64,000 bases of DNA from Acinetobacter tjernbergiae DSM 14971 = CIP 107465 (GTDB lineage: Bacteria; Pseudomonadota; Gammaproteobacteria; Pseudomonadales; Moraxellaceae). A program made the translations under genes and the position numbers. Numbering within the stretch: the stretch's first letter is position 1; every line of letters starts with the position of its first letter. Positions 43,054 to 53,199 of the stretch are shown piece by piece. The stretch is taken from the NCBI RefSeq assembly GCF_000374425.1, contig NZ_KB894354.1, positions 62,001 through 126,000 of the forward strand, read 5' to 3'. The notes below the pieces were generated by a model that searched no databases, was not told the origin of the DNA, and worked only from the letters and a program-made list of their open reading frames with translations.

Positions 43054-43998
43054 ATGTATGAACTGAATAACATTGAGCGTAATTTGGAAACTCCGACAAA
43101 ACTGCTTTCCATGTGGTTAAAAGAACGCATTATTCAAAATCAGTCGGAACATACCATTGCGGCTTATCAACGTGACTTAACCGATTTTTTTGAGTTTTGT
43201 GAATCGAAACAACTTCAATTACAAAATATTGAGGCATCTGATCTACGAGAGTATTTGGCTACACGTGTTGAACAAGACCAACTGAGTTCAAGTAGCTTAC
43301 AACGTCATTTAACATCAATTCGCCAATTTATGAAGTGGGCGGAGCAAGGTCAATATTTGCAACAAAATCCATCAGAAGATTTTAGGTTAAAACGTCAGCC
43401 TCGACCTTTGCCAGGGATGATTGATATTGAAACCGTGAATCAAATTTTAGATCAGCCATCACCAGAAAAACCCTTAGAACAACAGCTATGGTTACGGGAT
43501 AAGGCAATGCTTGAATTGTTATATTCGAGTGGTTTGCGTTTGGCAGAGTTGCAAGGACTCACGGTCAAAGATATTGATTTTAATCGGCAATTATTACGCA
43601 TCATTGGTAAAGGAAATAAAACGAGAGTTGTGCCATTTGGAAGCAAAGCAAAAGCAAGTTTGATTGAATGGCTTAAAATTTATCGGATATGGCAAGGCGG
43701 TTTTACAGCAGATTCGGCGGTATTTATCTCACAACGGGGCAGTGTATTAAAGCCACGCCAAATTGAAAATCGAGTTAAACTTCAAGCACAAAGAGCAGGT
43801 GTCAATGTCGATTTACATCCACATCTCTTACGCCACTGTTTTGCCAGTCATATGCTTTCAGCGAGTGGTGATTTGCGCTCAGTGCAAGAGATGTTGGGCC
43901 ATAGTAATTTATCGACAACCCAGATCTATACGCATGTTGACTTTGATCAACTGGCAAAAGCCTATGATCAGGCGCATCCACGTGCACAGAAAAGCTAA
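43054..43998 (+). CDS. xerC: Site-specific tyrosine recombinase XerC
   Basis: Resolves chromosome dimers at dif together with XerD. 314 residues: an N-terminal SAM-like DNA-binding domain (SEHTIAAYQRDLTDFFEFC ... SSSSLQRHLTSIRQFMKWAEQ) and a C-terminal catalytic domain with the full R-K-H-R-H-Y set (SSGLRLAELQGL; GKGNKTRVVPFG; HPHLLRHCFASHML; LGHSNLSTTQIYTHV with the nucleophilic Tyr). It resembles XerC more than XerD in the LSTTQIYTHVDF end and in the short linker. In many relatives xerC follows dapF and a DUF484 gene; here DUF484 is not seen and other genes intervene. Confidence 0.93.
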   Translation: MYELNNIERNLETPTKLLSMWLKERIIQNQSEHTIAAYQRDLTDFFEFCESKQLQLQNIEASDLREYLATRVEQDQLSSSSLQRHLTSIRQFMKWAEQGQYLQQNPSEDFRLKRQPRPLPGMIDIETVNQILDQPSPEKPLEQQLWLRDKAMLELLYSSGLRLAELQGLTVKDIDFNRQLLRIIGKGNKTRVVPFGSKAKASLIEWLKIYRIWQGGFTADSAVFISQRGSVLKPRQIENRVKLQAQRAGVNVDLHPHLLRHCFASHMLSASGDLRSVQEMLGHSNLSTTQIYTHVDFDQLAKAYDQAHPRAQKS

Positions 43999-44436
43999 AT
44001 GTTGATATATTATGTTGCAAAATTGAGTGTTTAATAGGCGACTGATTTTTTCGTTTATTTTTAAGCGTTGCTCAATCAATATTCTTACTTTATTGCCAAG
44101 TTTTTGTAGAATCGAAAGTACGGTAAAGTTTAATCGAAATGATCAGTTACAGATCCAGTTAAATCAATTTGGAAAGTGTATTTTATGTTGTTGAAAGTTA
44201 TAAAATATTAGATAAATCAATATTTAAAAATCAAAGTGTCAAGTGATTAAATATAAATGGTGAAATATAAGGCTAAATTATTGAACTGAGCATTTCATCT
44301 TTTTTACAGTCGCAGAAGAAATTGTGACTTGACCGAAATGCCATATACATTGCAAGATAGGGCACCTAAAAAGTTTCGATCGAAGAGTTAGAATACTCTT
44401 CATTATATTTACTTGCTTAGAACAGCCGAGGATTAC
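43999..44436. other. Intergenic region xerC - etfB
   Basis: 438 AT-rich bases. A perfect 7-bp hairpin, GAAGAGT TAGAAT ACTCTTC, lies at 44382-44401, 35 bases before the etfB start, probably in its leader. TTGACC near 44330 could be part of a promoter, but no well-spaced -10 partner was found. No small gene seen. Confidence 0.45.
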
Positions 44437-45186
44437 ATGAAGGCTCTTGTCGCTGTAAAACGTGTGGTTGATGCCAACGTTAAAGTTCGTGTGAAGCCGG
44501 ACAATACTGGGGTTGACCTTACTAACGTTAAGATGTCAATTAACCCATTCTGTGAAATCGCAGTAGAAGAAGCAGTTCGCTTAAAAGAAAAAGGAACAGT
44601 TTCTGAAATCGTTGTGGTTTCAGTGGGTTCTAAAGATGCGCAAGAACAAATTCGTTCTGCGATGGCTTTAGGTGCTGACCGTGGTATTTTAGTTGAAACT
44701 GCTGACGAAATTGGCGCTTTAGAAGTTGCTAAAATTTTAAAAGGCGTTGTTGATGCTGAAAAACCAGAACTTATTCTTCTTGGTAAACAAGCAATTGATG
44801 ACGACTCTAACCAAGTAGGTCAAATGCTTGGTGCTTTACTTGGTGCAGGTCAAGGTACTTTTGCATCTGAAGTCAAAGTTGACGGCGGTAAAGTACAAGT
44901 TACTCGTGAAGTTGATGGCGGTTTACAAACTGTTGAACTTGGTCTTCCAGCAATCATCACAACTGACTTACGTTTGAATGAGCCACGTTATGCTGCTCTT
45001 CCAAACATCATGAAAGCGCGTAAAAAACCGCTTGATACTAAGTCTCCTGCTGACTATGGCGTTGCAACTGGTACTAAACTTAAAACAATTAAAGTTGAAG
45101 CACCTGCTGAACGTAAAGCTGGCGTACAAGTTAAGTCTGTAGACGAACTTGTTGAAAAATTGAAAAATGAAGCGAAAGTGATCTAA
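44437..45186 (+). CDS. etfB: Electron transfer flavoprotein beta subunit
   Basis: Beta subunit (binds AMP) of the soluble electron carrier that takes electrons from acyl-CoA dehydrogenases to ETF-ubiquinone oxidoreductase. From the ATG at 44437 (AGGATTAC upstream) it has 249 residues starting [20 protein letters not shown]. It carries the EtfB signature [23 protein letters not shown] block, [33 protein letters not shown] and [32 protein letters not shown]. etfA follows after 17 bases in one operon. Codon use is strongly biased (highly expressed type). Confidence 0.97.
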   Translation: MKALVAVKRVVDANVKVRVKPDNTGVDLTNVKMSINPFCEIAVEEAVRLKEKGTVSEIVVVSVGSKDAQEQIRSAMALGADRGILVETADEIGALEVAKILKGVVDAEKPELILLGKQAIDDDSNQVGQMLGALLGAGQGTFASEVKVDGGKVQVTREVDGGLQTVELGLPAIITTDLRLNEPRYAALPNIMKARKKPLDTKSPADYGVATGTKLKTIKVEAPAERKAGVQVKSVDELVEKLKNEAKVI

Positions 45187-45203
45187 TACAGAAGGATAAA
45201 ATC

Positions 45204-46139
45204 ATGAGTATTTTAGTTATCGCTGATCACAACAACCAGTCACTTAACGGTGCAACTTTAAACGTTGTTGCGGCAGCTCAAAAAATCGGTGGTGATATTA
45301 CTGTATTAGTTGCTGGTTCTGGCGCTCAAGCAGTTGCTGATGCTGCTGCTAAAGTTGCTGGTGTGAGCAAAGTATTACTTGCTGACAATGCTGCTTATGC
45401 GAACCAATTGGCTGAAAACGTTGCTGGCTTAGTTGCTGACATCGCGAAAGGCGGTTACAAATACGTATTAGCTGCATCTACAACAACGGGTAAGAACATT
45501 CTTCCACGTGTTGCTGCACTTCTTGACGTAAGCATGATTTCAGACATCATTGCTGTTGAATCTGCAAATACTTTCAAGCGTCCTATCTATGCAGGTAACG
45601 CAATCGCAACTGTTCAATCTGACGAAGCAATTATCGTTGGTACAGTTCGTGGTACAGCATTTGATGCAGTTGCTGCTGAAGGTGGTTCTGCTGCGGTTGA
45701 AGCTGTTGCTGAAGCGAAAGATGCTGGTATTTCTGCATTTGTAAGCGAAGAAATCGTGAAGCTTGATCGTCCAGAATTAACTGCTGCACGTATCGTTGTA
45801 TCTGGCGGTCGTGGTGTAGGTTCTGGTGAAAACTATCACAAAGTACTTGACCCATTAGCTGACAAGCTTGGTGCTGCTCAAGGTGCTTCACGTGCTGCGG
45901 TAGATGCTGGCTTTGTACCAAACGACTTCCAAGTTGGTCAAACTGGTAAAATCGTTGCGCCTGATCTTTACTTGGCAATCGGTATCTCTGGTGCGATTCA
46001 GCATTTAGCGGGTATGAAAGATTCTAAAGTTATTGTTGCAATCAACAAAGACGAAGAAGCACCAATCAACAGCGTTGCTGACTACTGGTTAGTTGGTGAT
46101 TTGAACACTGTTGTACCAGAATTGGTATCTAAACTTTAA
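45204..46139 (+). CDS. etfA: Electron transfer flavoprotein alpha subunit
   Basis: FAD-binding alpha subunit of ETF, 311 residues. The N-terminal domain (MSILVIADHNNQSLNGATLNVVAAAQKIGGDITVLVAG) is followed by the C-terminal FAD domain with SGGRGVGSGENYHKV, PNDFQVGQTGKIVAPDLYLAIGISGAIQHLAGM and AINKDEEAPIN. It follows etfB directly and is closed by a strong terminator. Works in fatty acid and amino acid oxidation. Confidence 0.97.
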   Translation: MSILVIADHNNQSLNGATLNVVAAAQKIGGDITVLVAGSGAQAVADAAAKVAGVSKVLLADNAAYANQLAENVAGLVADIAKGGYKYVLAASTTTGKNILPRVAALLDVSMISDIIAVESANTFKRPIYAGNAIATVQSDEAIIVGTVRGTAFDAVAAEGGSAAVEAVAEAKDAGISAFVSEEIVKLDRPELTAARIVVSGGRGVGSGENYHKVLDPLADKLGAAQGASRAAVDAGFVPNDFQVGQTGKIVAPDLYLAIGISGAIQHLAGMKDSKVIVAINKDEEAPINSVADYWLVGDLNTVVPELVSKL

Positions 46140-46157
46140 TTCTCTGAATTAAGTTTG

Positions 46158-46185
46158 AAAACCCTTGCGATGCAAGGGTTTTTTT
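46158..46185 (+). terminator. Terminator after etfBA
   Basis: AAAACCCTTGC / GCAAGGGTTTT with a three-base loop and T-run. Confidence 0.88.
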
Positions 46186-46313
46186 ATGGTTAAGAGATTA
46201 GAAAAAATCATTATTTGTTGTAAAAACAGCAACGATTAGACCTAAGTAATCAGAAAGTAAAAGAAATTTGCTTCAATTAAAAAATAATTTTGCAAAATAT
46301 AGGGAGATGCAAA

Positions 46314-46811
46314 ATGAAAATAAACTCGTTATCTCAATGGGTTTTGGGGGTGTTTTGGGCAGTGTTGGCGAGTACAACTGTTTATGCAACTGATTCGATC
46401 GAAGGGTACTGGAAAAGTATTGATGACCGTACGGGTGAACCTTTATCTATTATCGAATTTAAAAAGAAAATTGATGGAACTTATTCTGGAACAATTGTTC
46501 ATCGTTACCCCAACGTTAGCGGTGTGATCTTAACGCATTGCGTGAAATGTGCTGCACCAAATACGAATAAGCCTATTCTAGGAATGGAGATTGTTTCTGG
46601 TGTGACTAAAGATCCCAAAAACCCAAACAAATATAATAATGCGACTTTGTTAGAGGTTTTGAGCGGTCGTACTTATCAGGGTAAGGGGGAAGTGACCAAT
46701 AATGGACGTTTGCTCCGAGTGCGAGCATTTAAAGGAGTTTCGCTATTTGGGAGGAGTTCTGTATGGGTACGTACTGCCACACCTATAGATGTCGAGGTTA
46801 AATCACCTTAA
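46314..46811 (+). CDS. DUF2147 exported protein
   Basis: 165 residues from the ATG at 46314 (GGGAG upstream; an in-frame ATG at 46290 lacks a ribosome site). Signal peptide of about 25 residues (MKINSLSQWVLGVFWAVLASTTVYA), then the DUF2147 domain: IEGYWKSIDDRTGEPLSIIEFKKKIDGTYSGTIV, ILGMEIVSGVTKDPKNPNKYNNATLLEVLSGRTYQGKGEV, RGFKG-like end with WVRTA. Periplasmic or outer-membrane-associated beta-rich protein of unknown function, common in Acinetobacter. Followed by a small terminator at 46827-46849. Confidence 0.85.
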   Translation: MKINSLSQWVLGVFWAVLASTTVYATDSIEGYWKSIDDRTGEPLSIIEFKKKIDGTYSGTIVHRYPNVSGVILTHCVKCAAPNTNKPILGMEIVSGVTKDPKNPNKYNNATLLEVLSGRTYQGKGEVTNNGRLLRVRAFKGVSLFGRSSVWVRTATPIDVEVKSP

Positions 46812-46826
46812 TTCTTACTGGTCTCC

Positions 46827-46849
46827 AACGCTCCGAAAGGGGCGTTTTT
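46827..46849 (+). terminator. Terminator after the DUF2147 gene
   Basis: AACGCTCC / GGGGCGTT stem with a GAAA tetraloop and T-run. Confidence 0.75.
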
Positions 46850-46872
46850 ATGTTAAAAATAAGAACAAATAA

Positions 46873-47403
46873 ATGAGAGCATTACCGATGAATTATACTT
46901 TTAAGACCTATTTTCTGATGCTGGCTCATTATAATCAGTGGGCAAACCAAAAGTTATTTTCTACACTCATCAGCTTAACAGAGGAGCAATTAAATCAAGA
47001 CTGTAAAGCTTATTTTAAATCTCTTATGCAAACGGCAAATCATGTGTTGGTAGGAGATATACTTTGGTTTGAGCGTATCAATGGTGTTGTGGCGTCAACG
47101 TATGCTTTAGATGAGGTTCTTTATAATGAACTCGCCCAATTAGAGAATGCTCGAATTGAGCATGATCAAAGTCTGATTAATTTTATCCATGAACATGATG
47201 AAGTTTCATTCCATCAAATGATTACTTATGTCCGTCGAGGTCAAGTTTATACTGAGCCTTTGATTGAAATATTGGCACACCTATTTAACCATCAAACGCA
47301 TCATCGAGGTCAAATGCACAGCATGATCTTTGAGCTAACAGCAAAATCCTTGGAGCTAGACTTAATTTTCTTTCAAAGAGAATATGCCTATTTATATCGC
47401 TGA
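46873..47403 (+). CDS. DinB-family metal-dependent protein
   Basis: 176 residues forming the DinB four-helix bundle. Candidate metal histidines lie in QTANHVLVGDILW and in HLFNHQTHHRGQMHSMI near the C-terminus, as in DinB/YfiT-like proteins. The family includes thiol-dependent enzymes and damage-induced proteins; function here is unknown. The start may instead be the ATG at 46888 (MNYTFKTY), which matches typical N-termini. Its last 16 bases overlap the convergent hypothetical gene. Confidence 0.85.
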   Translation: MRALPMNYTFKTYFLMLAHYNQWANQKLFSTLISLTEEQLNQDCKAYFKSLMQTANHVLVGDILWFERINGVVASTYALDEVLYNELAQLENARIEHDQSLINFIHEHDEVSFHQMITYVRRGQVYTEPLIEILAHLFNHQTHHRGQMHSMIFELTAKSLELDLIFFQREYAYLYR

Positions 47404-47978
47404 TTAGGATAACAAAAGGACATAATGACTAGACCATGTGTTAATTGCATGATTAATAAATGATATTTGTAATAAGGTGATGAGATTTCACATTTCCACG
47501 TAGGAAATTTAATACTCCAATCATTATTCATAAAGGTAAGATTGTCAGTCAGTTTCCATGAGACACCTTCAATACCATACTTGAATATTTCTTCTAAGTT
47601 TTTAGATGATTGTAAAGTATTCAATGTGTTGATGAATTGTTCAGTAATATAGTTTTCAATTTTGCCCGATGGAAAAATTTCAAGATCCCAATGAATATCA
47701 TCTTTATGTAAAGAAATAGCCTCCTCTGTAGATGGGGTGTAATGTATATTAGAGAAATAAGCTAAATGTTGTGGGATAAGACTTTGTTCTAAAAGCGCTG
47801 TATCAATTTTTCTGTGTTTATTTTTTATGGGAAAAATGTCTTGAGAAAATACATTTGAAAATGGTGCATTGCATATCATACGACCAATTCCAAAAAGCAT
47901 ATTACGATTTTCGTCATTATAGTATTTGAACATACGTTTTGAGACACGGTAACGATATTCTTGATTTGGTTTTGACAT
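47388..47978 (-). CDS. Hypothetical protein, 196 residues
   Basis: Not recognised. A soluble protein with many aromatic and charged residues (QEYRYRVSKRMFKYYNDENRNMLFGIG, IHWDLEIFPSGKIENYITEQFINTLNTL, WSIKFPTWKCEISSPYYKYHLLIMQ). No signal peptide or membrane helix. Its A/T-rich codon use differs slightly from its core-gene neighbours, consistent with an accessory gene. It ends inside the convergent dinB-type gene (16-base overlap) and starts about 220 bases from the divergent gyrA. Confidence 0.6.
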   Translation of the reverse strand: MSKPNQEYRYRVSKRMFKYYNDENRNMLFGIGRMICNAPFSNVFSQDIFPIKNKHRKIDTALLEQSLIPQHLAYFSNIHYTPSTEEAISLHKDDIHWDLEIFPSGKIENYITEQFINTLNTLQSSKNLEEIFKYGIEGVSWKLTDNLTFMNNDWSIKFPTWKCEISSPYYKYHLLIMQLTHGLVIMSFCYPNQRYK

Positions 47979-48085
47979 ATTTTTCTAAATAAATTTTTGC
48001 TTAATGGTTTTATGTAAATTCTATATAAATAAAGAAAATACGACAATCTATTTGTATCAAAAGCTCCCAGTTGAAGAGCTATTTA

Positions 48086-48094
48086 TGCTATAAT
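48086..48094 (+). promoter_or_regulatory. gyrA extended -10 promoter element
   Basis: TGCTATAAT is a consensus extended -10 box (TGn plus TATAAT) about 107 bases upstream of the gyrA start; the -35 region is weak, as often with extended -10 promoters. Confidence 0.6.
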
Positions 48095-48200
48095 TTTTCG
48101 CTATATTTTTTAATTTTAGTTCAAGTTTCTGAGCTAATTTTTTGCAAGATTGAATACATAAAAACAAGTAGAGCCATCTACTTGTAAACAAGGAGTATGC

Positions 48201-50930
48201 ATGAGCGTATCGGAAATTAGACCGATTGCCATTGAGGACGAACTCAAGCATTCATATCTAGATTACGCGATGAGCGTAATTGTATCTCGTGCATTACCAG
48301 ATGTGAGAGACGGTCTTAAACCTGTTCACCGTCGTGTGTTGTTTGCAATGCATGAATTGGGCAATGATTATAACAAAGCATACAAAAAGTCTGCTCGTGT
48401 TGTCGGGGACGTGATCGGTAAATATCACCCTCATGGTGACAGCGCAGTATATGAAACAATCGTTCGTATGGCGCAGAATTTTAGCTTGCGTTACATGTTG
48501 GTTGATGGTCAAGGTAACTTCGGTTCTGTCGATGGGGATAGCGCAGCAGCAATGCGTTATACCGAAGTTCGTATGCAAAAGTTGACCCATGAAATCTTAG
48601 CAGACTTAGAAAAAGATACTGTTGATTGGGAAGATAACTACGACGGTTCTGAGCGTATTCCTCAAGTAATGCCAACACGTATTCCAAATCTTTTGATTAA
48701 TGGTACAACGGGTATTGCGGTTGGTATGGCGACCAATATGGCACCGCATAACATGACAGAAGTCGTGAATGCATGTTTGGCCTATGCCAATAACCCAAAT
48801 ATCTCTATTGAGGGTTTGATGGAGCATATTACGGGGCCAGATTTCCCGACAGGCGGTATTATTTACGGTAAATCAGGGATTGTGGATGCTTACCGCACGG
48901 GTAAAGGTCGTTTGCATATCCGTGGTAAATATCACTTCGAAGAAGATCAAAAAACGGGTCGTACTACGATTGTCTTTACTGAAATTCCTTATCAAGTTAA
49001 CAAAGCAAGAACCATTGAGCGTATTGCTGAGTTAGTTAAAGAGAAGAAATTAGAAGGTATTTCTGAGCTTCGTGATGAGTCTGATAAAGATGGTATGCGT
49101 ATCGCAATCGACTTGAAACGAGGCGAGAACGCAGAAGTTGCAGTGAATAATTTATTCTTGCATACCCAACTTCAAAACTCGTTCAGTATCAACATGGTTT
49201 GTCTAGACAATGGTCAACCAAAGTTGATGAACCTGAAAGATATTATTGCGGCATTTATTCGTCATCGCCAAGAAGTTGTGACGCGTCGTACCATGTTTGA
49301 ATTGCGTAAAGCACGTGAACGTGGTCATATCTTAGAAGGTTTGGCGGTTGCTTTAGCCAATATTGATGCCATTATTGAAACCATCAAAACTTCTGCAAAC
49401 CCTACTGAAGCGCGTGAGCGTTTACAAGCAGGTGAATGGGCAGGTGGCGGTGTGGTTGCATTGCTTGAAAAAGCAGGCGCAATTTCTGTTCGTCCAGATG
49501 AAATTGAAGGCGAAGACCCTACTCGCCCATTTGGTTTGTCAGGTGAAATTTATCGCTTGTCACCAACGCAAGTGGCGGCAATTTTAGAATTACGTTTGCA
49601 CCGTTTAACGGGTCTCGAACAAGACAAGTTACATGCAGAATATTCTGAGATATTAGGTCAAATCGCTGAATTAACAGCAATTCTCAATGATTTTAATCTA
49701 TTGATGAATGTGATTCGTGAAGAACTTGCTTTGATCTTGCAGCAATATGGTGATGGGCGTCGTACTGAAATTGTTGAATCAGGCGTTGATTTCTGCCGTG
49801 AAGATTTGATCCCAGAAGAACAAGTGGTATTGACTGTTTCTCAAACAGGTTATGCAAAAACTCAACCACTTTCTGACTATCAAGCGCAACGTCGTGGTGG
49901 TCGTGGTAAGTCTGCAACCTCGATGAAAGATGATGATATTATTCAACATTTAATTGTGGCATCAAACCATGCAACGGTTTTATGTTTTACCAATGTTGGT
50001 AAAGTTTATCGTTTAAGAGTGTTTGAAGTTCCGCAGGCTTCACGTGGTGCGAAAGGTCGTCCAATTATTAATTTGCTTCCATTGGATGCGAATGAGACTG
50101 TGACGGCAATCTTGCCATTGACTGAATTTCCTGAAAATCACTATGTATTCATGGCAACGGCATCAGGTACGGTTAAACGTGTTGAATTAGCACAATTTAG
50201 CAATGTTCGTTCAAATGGTTTACGTGCGATTGAGTTGAACGAAGAAGATACTTTAATCGGCGTTGCAATCACCGACGGTAATCAGCAAATCATGTTGTTC
50301 TCGAACGAAGGGAAGGCAATTCGTTTTGCTGAAACAGATGTTCGTGCGATGGGACGTACTGCAAAAGGCGTGCGTGGTATGCGTGTGAGTTTTGCAAGCA
50401 ATACCATTGAATCTGAAGATGCTGAAGTCGAAAATGATGATAGCGATGACAATGATGATTCATCAGATTCAACTGTTGTCAGTCGCATTGTTTCACTCGT
50501 GGTTGTACCTGAAACGGGTGAAGTACTGTGTGCTTGTGCAAACGGTTATGGTAAACGTACACCAGTGGATGACTTCCCAACCAAGAAACGTGGTGGTAAG
50601 GGCGTGATTGCAATCAAAACTAGCGAACGTAATGGTGAGTTAGTTGGTGCGGTATCAATTGATGAAAGCAAAGAACTCATGTTGATTTCTGATGGTGGTA
50701 CTTTGGTTCGTACGCGTGCCGCTGAAGTTGCGACGACTGGACGTAATGCCCAAGGTGTTCGTTTAATCCGTTTAAGCGATGCAGAAACATTGGTTGGTGT
50801 GGTTTCGATTGAAGCTGTAGAAGATGACGAAGAGTTAGAAGCTATCGACGTTGTGGAAGATATTGAGCTTCAAGCAGCAACTTCTGAAGAAGTTGTCGCT
50901 GAGCCGAAAGATGATACGCCTGAAGCGTAA
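48201..50930 (+). CDS. gyrA: DNA gyrase subunit A
   Basis: Breakage-reunion subunit of gyrase, 909 residues. The active-site Tyr is Y120 in [10 protein letters not shown]. The quinolone-determining region reads [12 protein letters not shown] with S81 and E85, the unmutated form, so no gyrA-based quinolone resistance is expected. The C-terminal beta-pinwheel has the GyrA box QRRGGRG. Between pinwheel blades is a strongly acidic Asp/Ser stretch near residues 735-760 ([14 protein letters not shown]). An AAGGAG ribosome site precedes the ATG. The gene is alone, followed by a terminator at 50946-50975. Confidence 0.98.
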   Translation: MSVSEIRPIAIEDELKHSYLDYAMSVIVSRALPDVRDGLKPVHRRVLFAMHELGNDYNKAYKKSARVVGDVIGKYHPHGDSAVYETIVRMAQNFSLRYMLVDGQGNFGSVDGDSAAAMRYTEVRMQKLTHEILADLEKDTVDWEDNYDGSERIPQVMPTRIPNLLINGTTGIAVGMATNMAPHNMTEVVNACLAYANNPNISIEGLMEHITGPDFPTGGIIYGKSGIVDAYRTGKGRLHIRGKYHFEEDQKTGRTTIVFTEIPYQVNKARTIERIAELVKEKKLEGISELRDESDKDGMRIAIDLKRGENAEVAVNNLFLHTQLQNSFSINMVCLDNGQPKLMNLKDIIAAFIRHRQEVVTRRTMFELRKARERGHILEGLAVALANIDAIIETIKTSANPTEARERLQAGEWAGGGVVALLEKAGAISVRPDEIEGEDPTRPFGLSGEIYRLSPTQVAAILELRLHRLTGLEQDKLHAEYSEILGQIAELTAILNDFNLLMNVIREELALILQQYGDGRRTEIVESGVDFCREDLIPEEQVVLTVSQTGYAKTQPLSDYQAQRRGGRGKSATSMKDDDIIQHLIVASNHATVLCFTNVGKVYRLRVFEVPQASRGAKGRPIINLLPLDANETVTAILPLTEFPENHYVFMATASGTVKRVELAQFSNVRSNGLRAIELNEEDTLIGVAITDGNQQIMLFSNEGKAIRFAETDVRAMGRTAKGVRGMRVSFASNTIESEDAEVENDDSDDNDDSSDSTVVSRIVSLVVVPETGEVLCACANGYGKRTPVDDFPTKKRGGKGVIAIKTSERNGELVGAVSIDESKELMLISDGGTLVRTRAAEVATTGRNAQGVRLIRLSDAETLVGVVSIEAVEDDEELEAIDVVEDIELQAATSEEVVAEPKDDTPEA

Positions 50931-50945
50931 GTCATCTAAGATCAT

Positions 50946-50975
50946 AAAAAAGGAAGCTAATCAGCTTCCTTTTTT
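50946..50975. terminator. Bidirectional terminator between gyrA and the exporter operon
   Basis: AAAAAAGGAAGCT and AGCTTCCTTTTTT pair perfectly around AATC. It serves convergent genes; the stop codon of the last exporter gene (50957-50959) lies in its stem. Confidence 0.9.
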
Positions 50976-52069
50976 ATTGGCTGCATCATCACCAACCGAT
51001 AATAAGAAAGTGCCAGTAAAATTGCAGCTACCGTCGCAAGATAAATAAGTTTAGGAACAACAATGAATGTTGCGACCCCCATCTGATTCAGTTGTACGAA
51101 CATTTGTACGCCATTGGTGGATGGTAGTAACCACGCCAAGAATTGCATCCATTCAGGCATAGCTTGATGTGGCCATGCTGTTCCTGTTAATAGAAACAAA
51201 GGCACTGAAGTCACAACAATTAAATGTCCGACTCGTTCGGGCATATCCACCAATGAGCCAACAAGCATTGCTAAACCAATGATACAACTTACATAAATTG
51301 GAACAGCAAGCAACATACCCCAAAAGTTACCGCCATGTGGATATTCATATAACCAAAAGGTGAAACCGAATAAATAAAGGCAACCAAGGCATCCAATGGT
51401 TAAAATTGCTGTGAAAATAGCAAAAAATTCTGATCGCTTCGCCACCCAACCTTTTTCTCGATAACTGGCAATCAACATGGCAAGCCCAAGTAAAATGGTT
51501 TGATGAATGATGAGGCTCGCTACCGCAGGAAAAATATAACTGCCATAACCCGATAGCGTATTAAACAAAGGAATTTGATGAATTGAAATCTCAGGGTGGA
51601 ATGAAGAAGCATGCCCAAATTTTTCTAAATATTCTTGTAAACTCGCTTCAATTGAAGTCGCTAGACCAATTCCCACTTCTTTGGTTCGAATGAAATAGGC
51701 TGTGCTGAGGTAAAGTCCAATTCCGCCTATTTCACCACGTTTCAAGCTATTGGTGAGATTGTCTGGTAATAATAGAATACCTTCAGCTTTTTGATTTTTT
51801 ACTAATTTTTCAGCTTCTAGAAAATTTTCTGTGACCATCGTAATTCGAATATGTGGACTATTTGCAGCTTGACTAATAATTTTTGAAGTTACAATACTTT
51901 GTTCTTGATCAACAATGACAATTGGAATATCCGCCGCAGATTGGGCTTTATACGCAGTAGGATAGAAAAAGCCATATAAAATAACGGCAGCAATTAATGT
52001 GGTAAATACTGAGCTATTCGCTGCAATATTTTTAAACGTTTGAATATAGTAAGAGAAAAATGATTTCAT
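50957..52069 (-). CDS. ABC-2 type permease (second of pair)
   Basis: 370 residues of the YhhJ-like ABC2_membrane_3 family: one N-terminal helix (FTTLIAAVILYGFFYP), a large periplasmic domain over about 40-170 (IPIVIVDQEQSIVTSKIISQAANSPHIRI ... FIRTKEVGIGLATSIEASLQEYL), and five C-terminal helices (YIFPAVASLIIHQTILLGLAMLIASYREKG onward). It overlaps the preceding permease by four bases (ATGA). No ATPase domain or neighbour is present. Probably exports a drug or lipid-like compound together with the HlyD and TolC proteins upstream. Confidence 0.88.
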   Translation of the reverse strand: MKSFFSYYIQTFKNIAANSSVFTTLIAAVILYGFFYPTAYKAQSAADIPIVIVDQEQSIVTSKIISQAANSPHIRITMVTENFLEAEKLVKNQKAEGILLLPDNLTNSLKRGEIGGIGLYLSTAYFIRTKEVGIGLATSIEASLQEYLEKFGHASSFHPEISIHQIPLFNTLSGYGSYIFPAVASLIIHQTILLGLAMLIASYREKGWVAKRSEFFAIFTAILTIGCLGCLYLFGFTFWLYEYPHGGNFWGMLLAVPIYVSCIIGLAMLVGSLVDMPERVGHLIVVTSVPLFLLTGTAWPHQAMPEWMQFLAWLLPSTNGVQMFVQLNQMGVATFIVVPKLIYLATVAAILLALSYYRLVMMQPIKKEAD

Positions 52070-53196
52070 CCACTTTGCTCCTGAACATTTTTCTTTAATA
52101 GGCGAATACTTAACCCAAAATAAAGAGCAGAAAAAACAAGTAGAATACTTAAAGGAATGAAAGATACCAACAGATCACTACCAATGACCCATTGTTCTGT
52201 TTGTAGTTTTGCATAAGGTGTGTAGGGAATAATCATTGACCAAAATTGCGTAAATGCAGGTGCATTATTGAGGGGGAGGGTAATTCCTGAAAAACTTGGT
52301 GATGATCCGCCATAAAGTGCAATAAAACCAAAGGTTTTAGGTAGATCTTTGGTGGCTAAAACCACGGTGCTACTGATGACAGCATAAGAAAAATAAAGTA
52401 AAAATTGTGCAAGCAGAATCAGGCTGAGTGAACCTGCAATAAAGTAGCCACGAATATGCGCTAACCAAAACATCCAGCACCATGTCCACGCACAAAAAAT
52501 AAATACATAGACCAGAATTTTGCCCAACAGGCTAGAAATAATTTGTTTTGAATTTACCCATTCAGTTAAGGTTTTTCTTTTAAATTCCTGACCGATCGCA
52601 AAAGCGACACAACAGCACAGTAGTAAGTGTAAAACTGCGGGTACCATGAATGGTTCTAGGAACAATTCATAACTCATATTGGGATTATATAGTGTGGAAA
52701 TTTTGATATGAGGTGTCGGAACATCCAAGTAGGGGATTACATTTGATAAGTAACTATCTCCCATATAGTCTGCCATACCATTTAAGGTGCTGATCAGCAT
52801 TGCAGAGGAAATGGTGTTACCAATACTAAAAAAAGATTGATTATAGGCGATACTGATTTGCGCATCTTGTGCTTGTACTAATCGTTGTTCTGCACCTTCA
52901 GGAATTAAAACAAATCCCCATGCTTCAGTTTTATTAATGAGTTGCTCAGCCTCATCTTGGCTTGCCGTGATTGTTTTGACGTTTAAGGTATGATTGACAC
53001 TGAGCGCATGAATCACTTTACGACTCATTTCACTTTGATCTTGGTCAATCACCACAATCGGTAAATGTTCAGCTTTACCTGATGAGAACATATTGCCAAA
53101 AAGAAGAATCACCAACAAAGGTGCAATGATCGCCATAAAAAAGTCAGCTTTATGGCGTTTTAAATAGCGTAATTCCCGAAGCATCACTGCAAACAT
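52066..53196 (-). CDS. ABC-2 type permease (first of pair)
   Basis: 376 residues with the same layout as its neighbour: an N-terminal helix (ADFFMAIIAPLLVILLFGNMF), a periplasmic domain beginning LPIVVIDQDQSEMSRKVIHALSV, and five or six C-terminal helices. The N-terminal MLRELRYLKRHKADFF motif is typical of YhhJ-like proteins. The two permeases probably form a heterodimer. It is three bases after the HlyD-like gene and overlaps the next permease gene by four bases. Confidence 0.88.
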   Translation of the reverse strand: MFAVMLRELRYLKRHKADFFMAIIAPLLVILLFGNMFSSGKAEHLPIVVIDQDQSEMSRKVIHALSVNHTLNVKTITASQDEAEQLINKTEAWGFVLIPEGAEQRLVQAQDAQISIAYNQSFFSIGNTISSAMLISTLNGMADYMGDSYLSNVIPYLDVPTPHIKISTLYNPNMSYELFLEPFMVPAVLHLLLCCCVAFAIGQEFKRKTLTEWVNSKQIISSLLGKILVYVFIFCAWTWCWMFWLAHIRGYFIAGSLSLILLAQFLLYFSYAVISSTVVLATKDLPKTFGFIALYGGSSPSFSGITLPLNNAPAFTQFWSMIIPYTPYAKLQTEQWVIGSDLLVSFIPLSILLVFSALYFGLSIRLLKKNVQEQSG

Positions 53197-53199
53197 CGG

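Noticed and set aside
50392..50607. 71-codon frame overlapping the acidic part of gyrA
   Set aside because: An out-of-frame shadow created by the GAT-rich acidic stretch; the gyrA frame continues with conserved blades on both sides.
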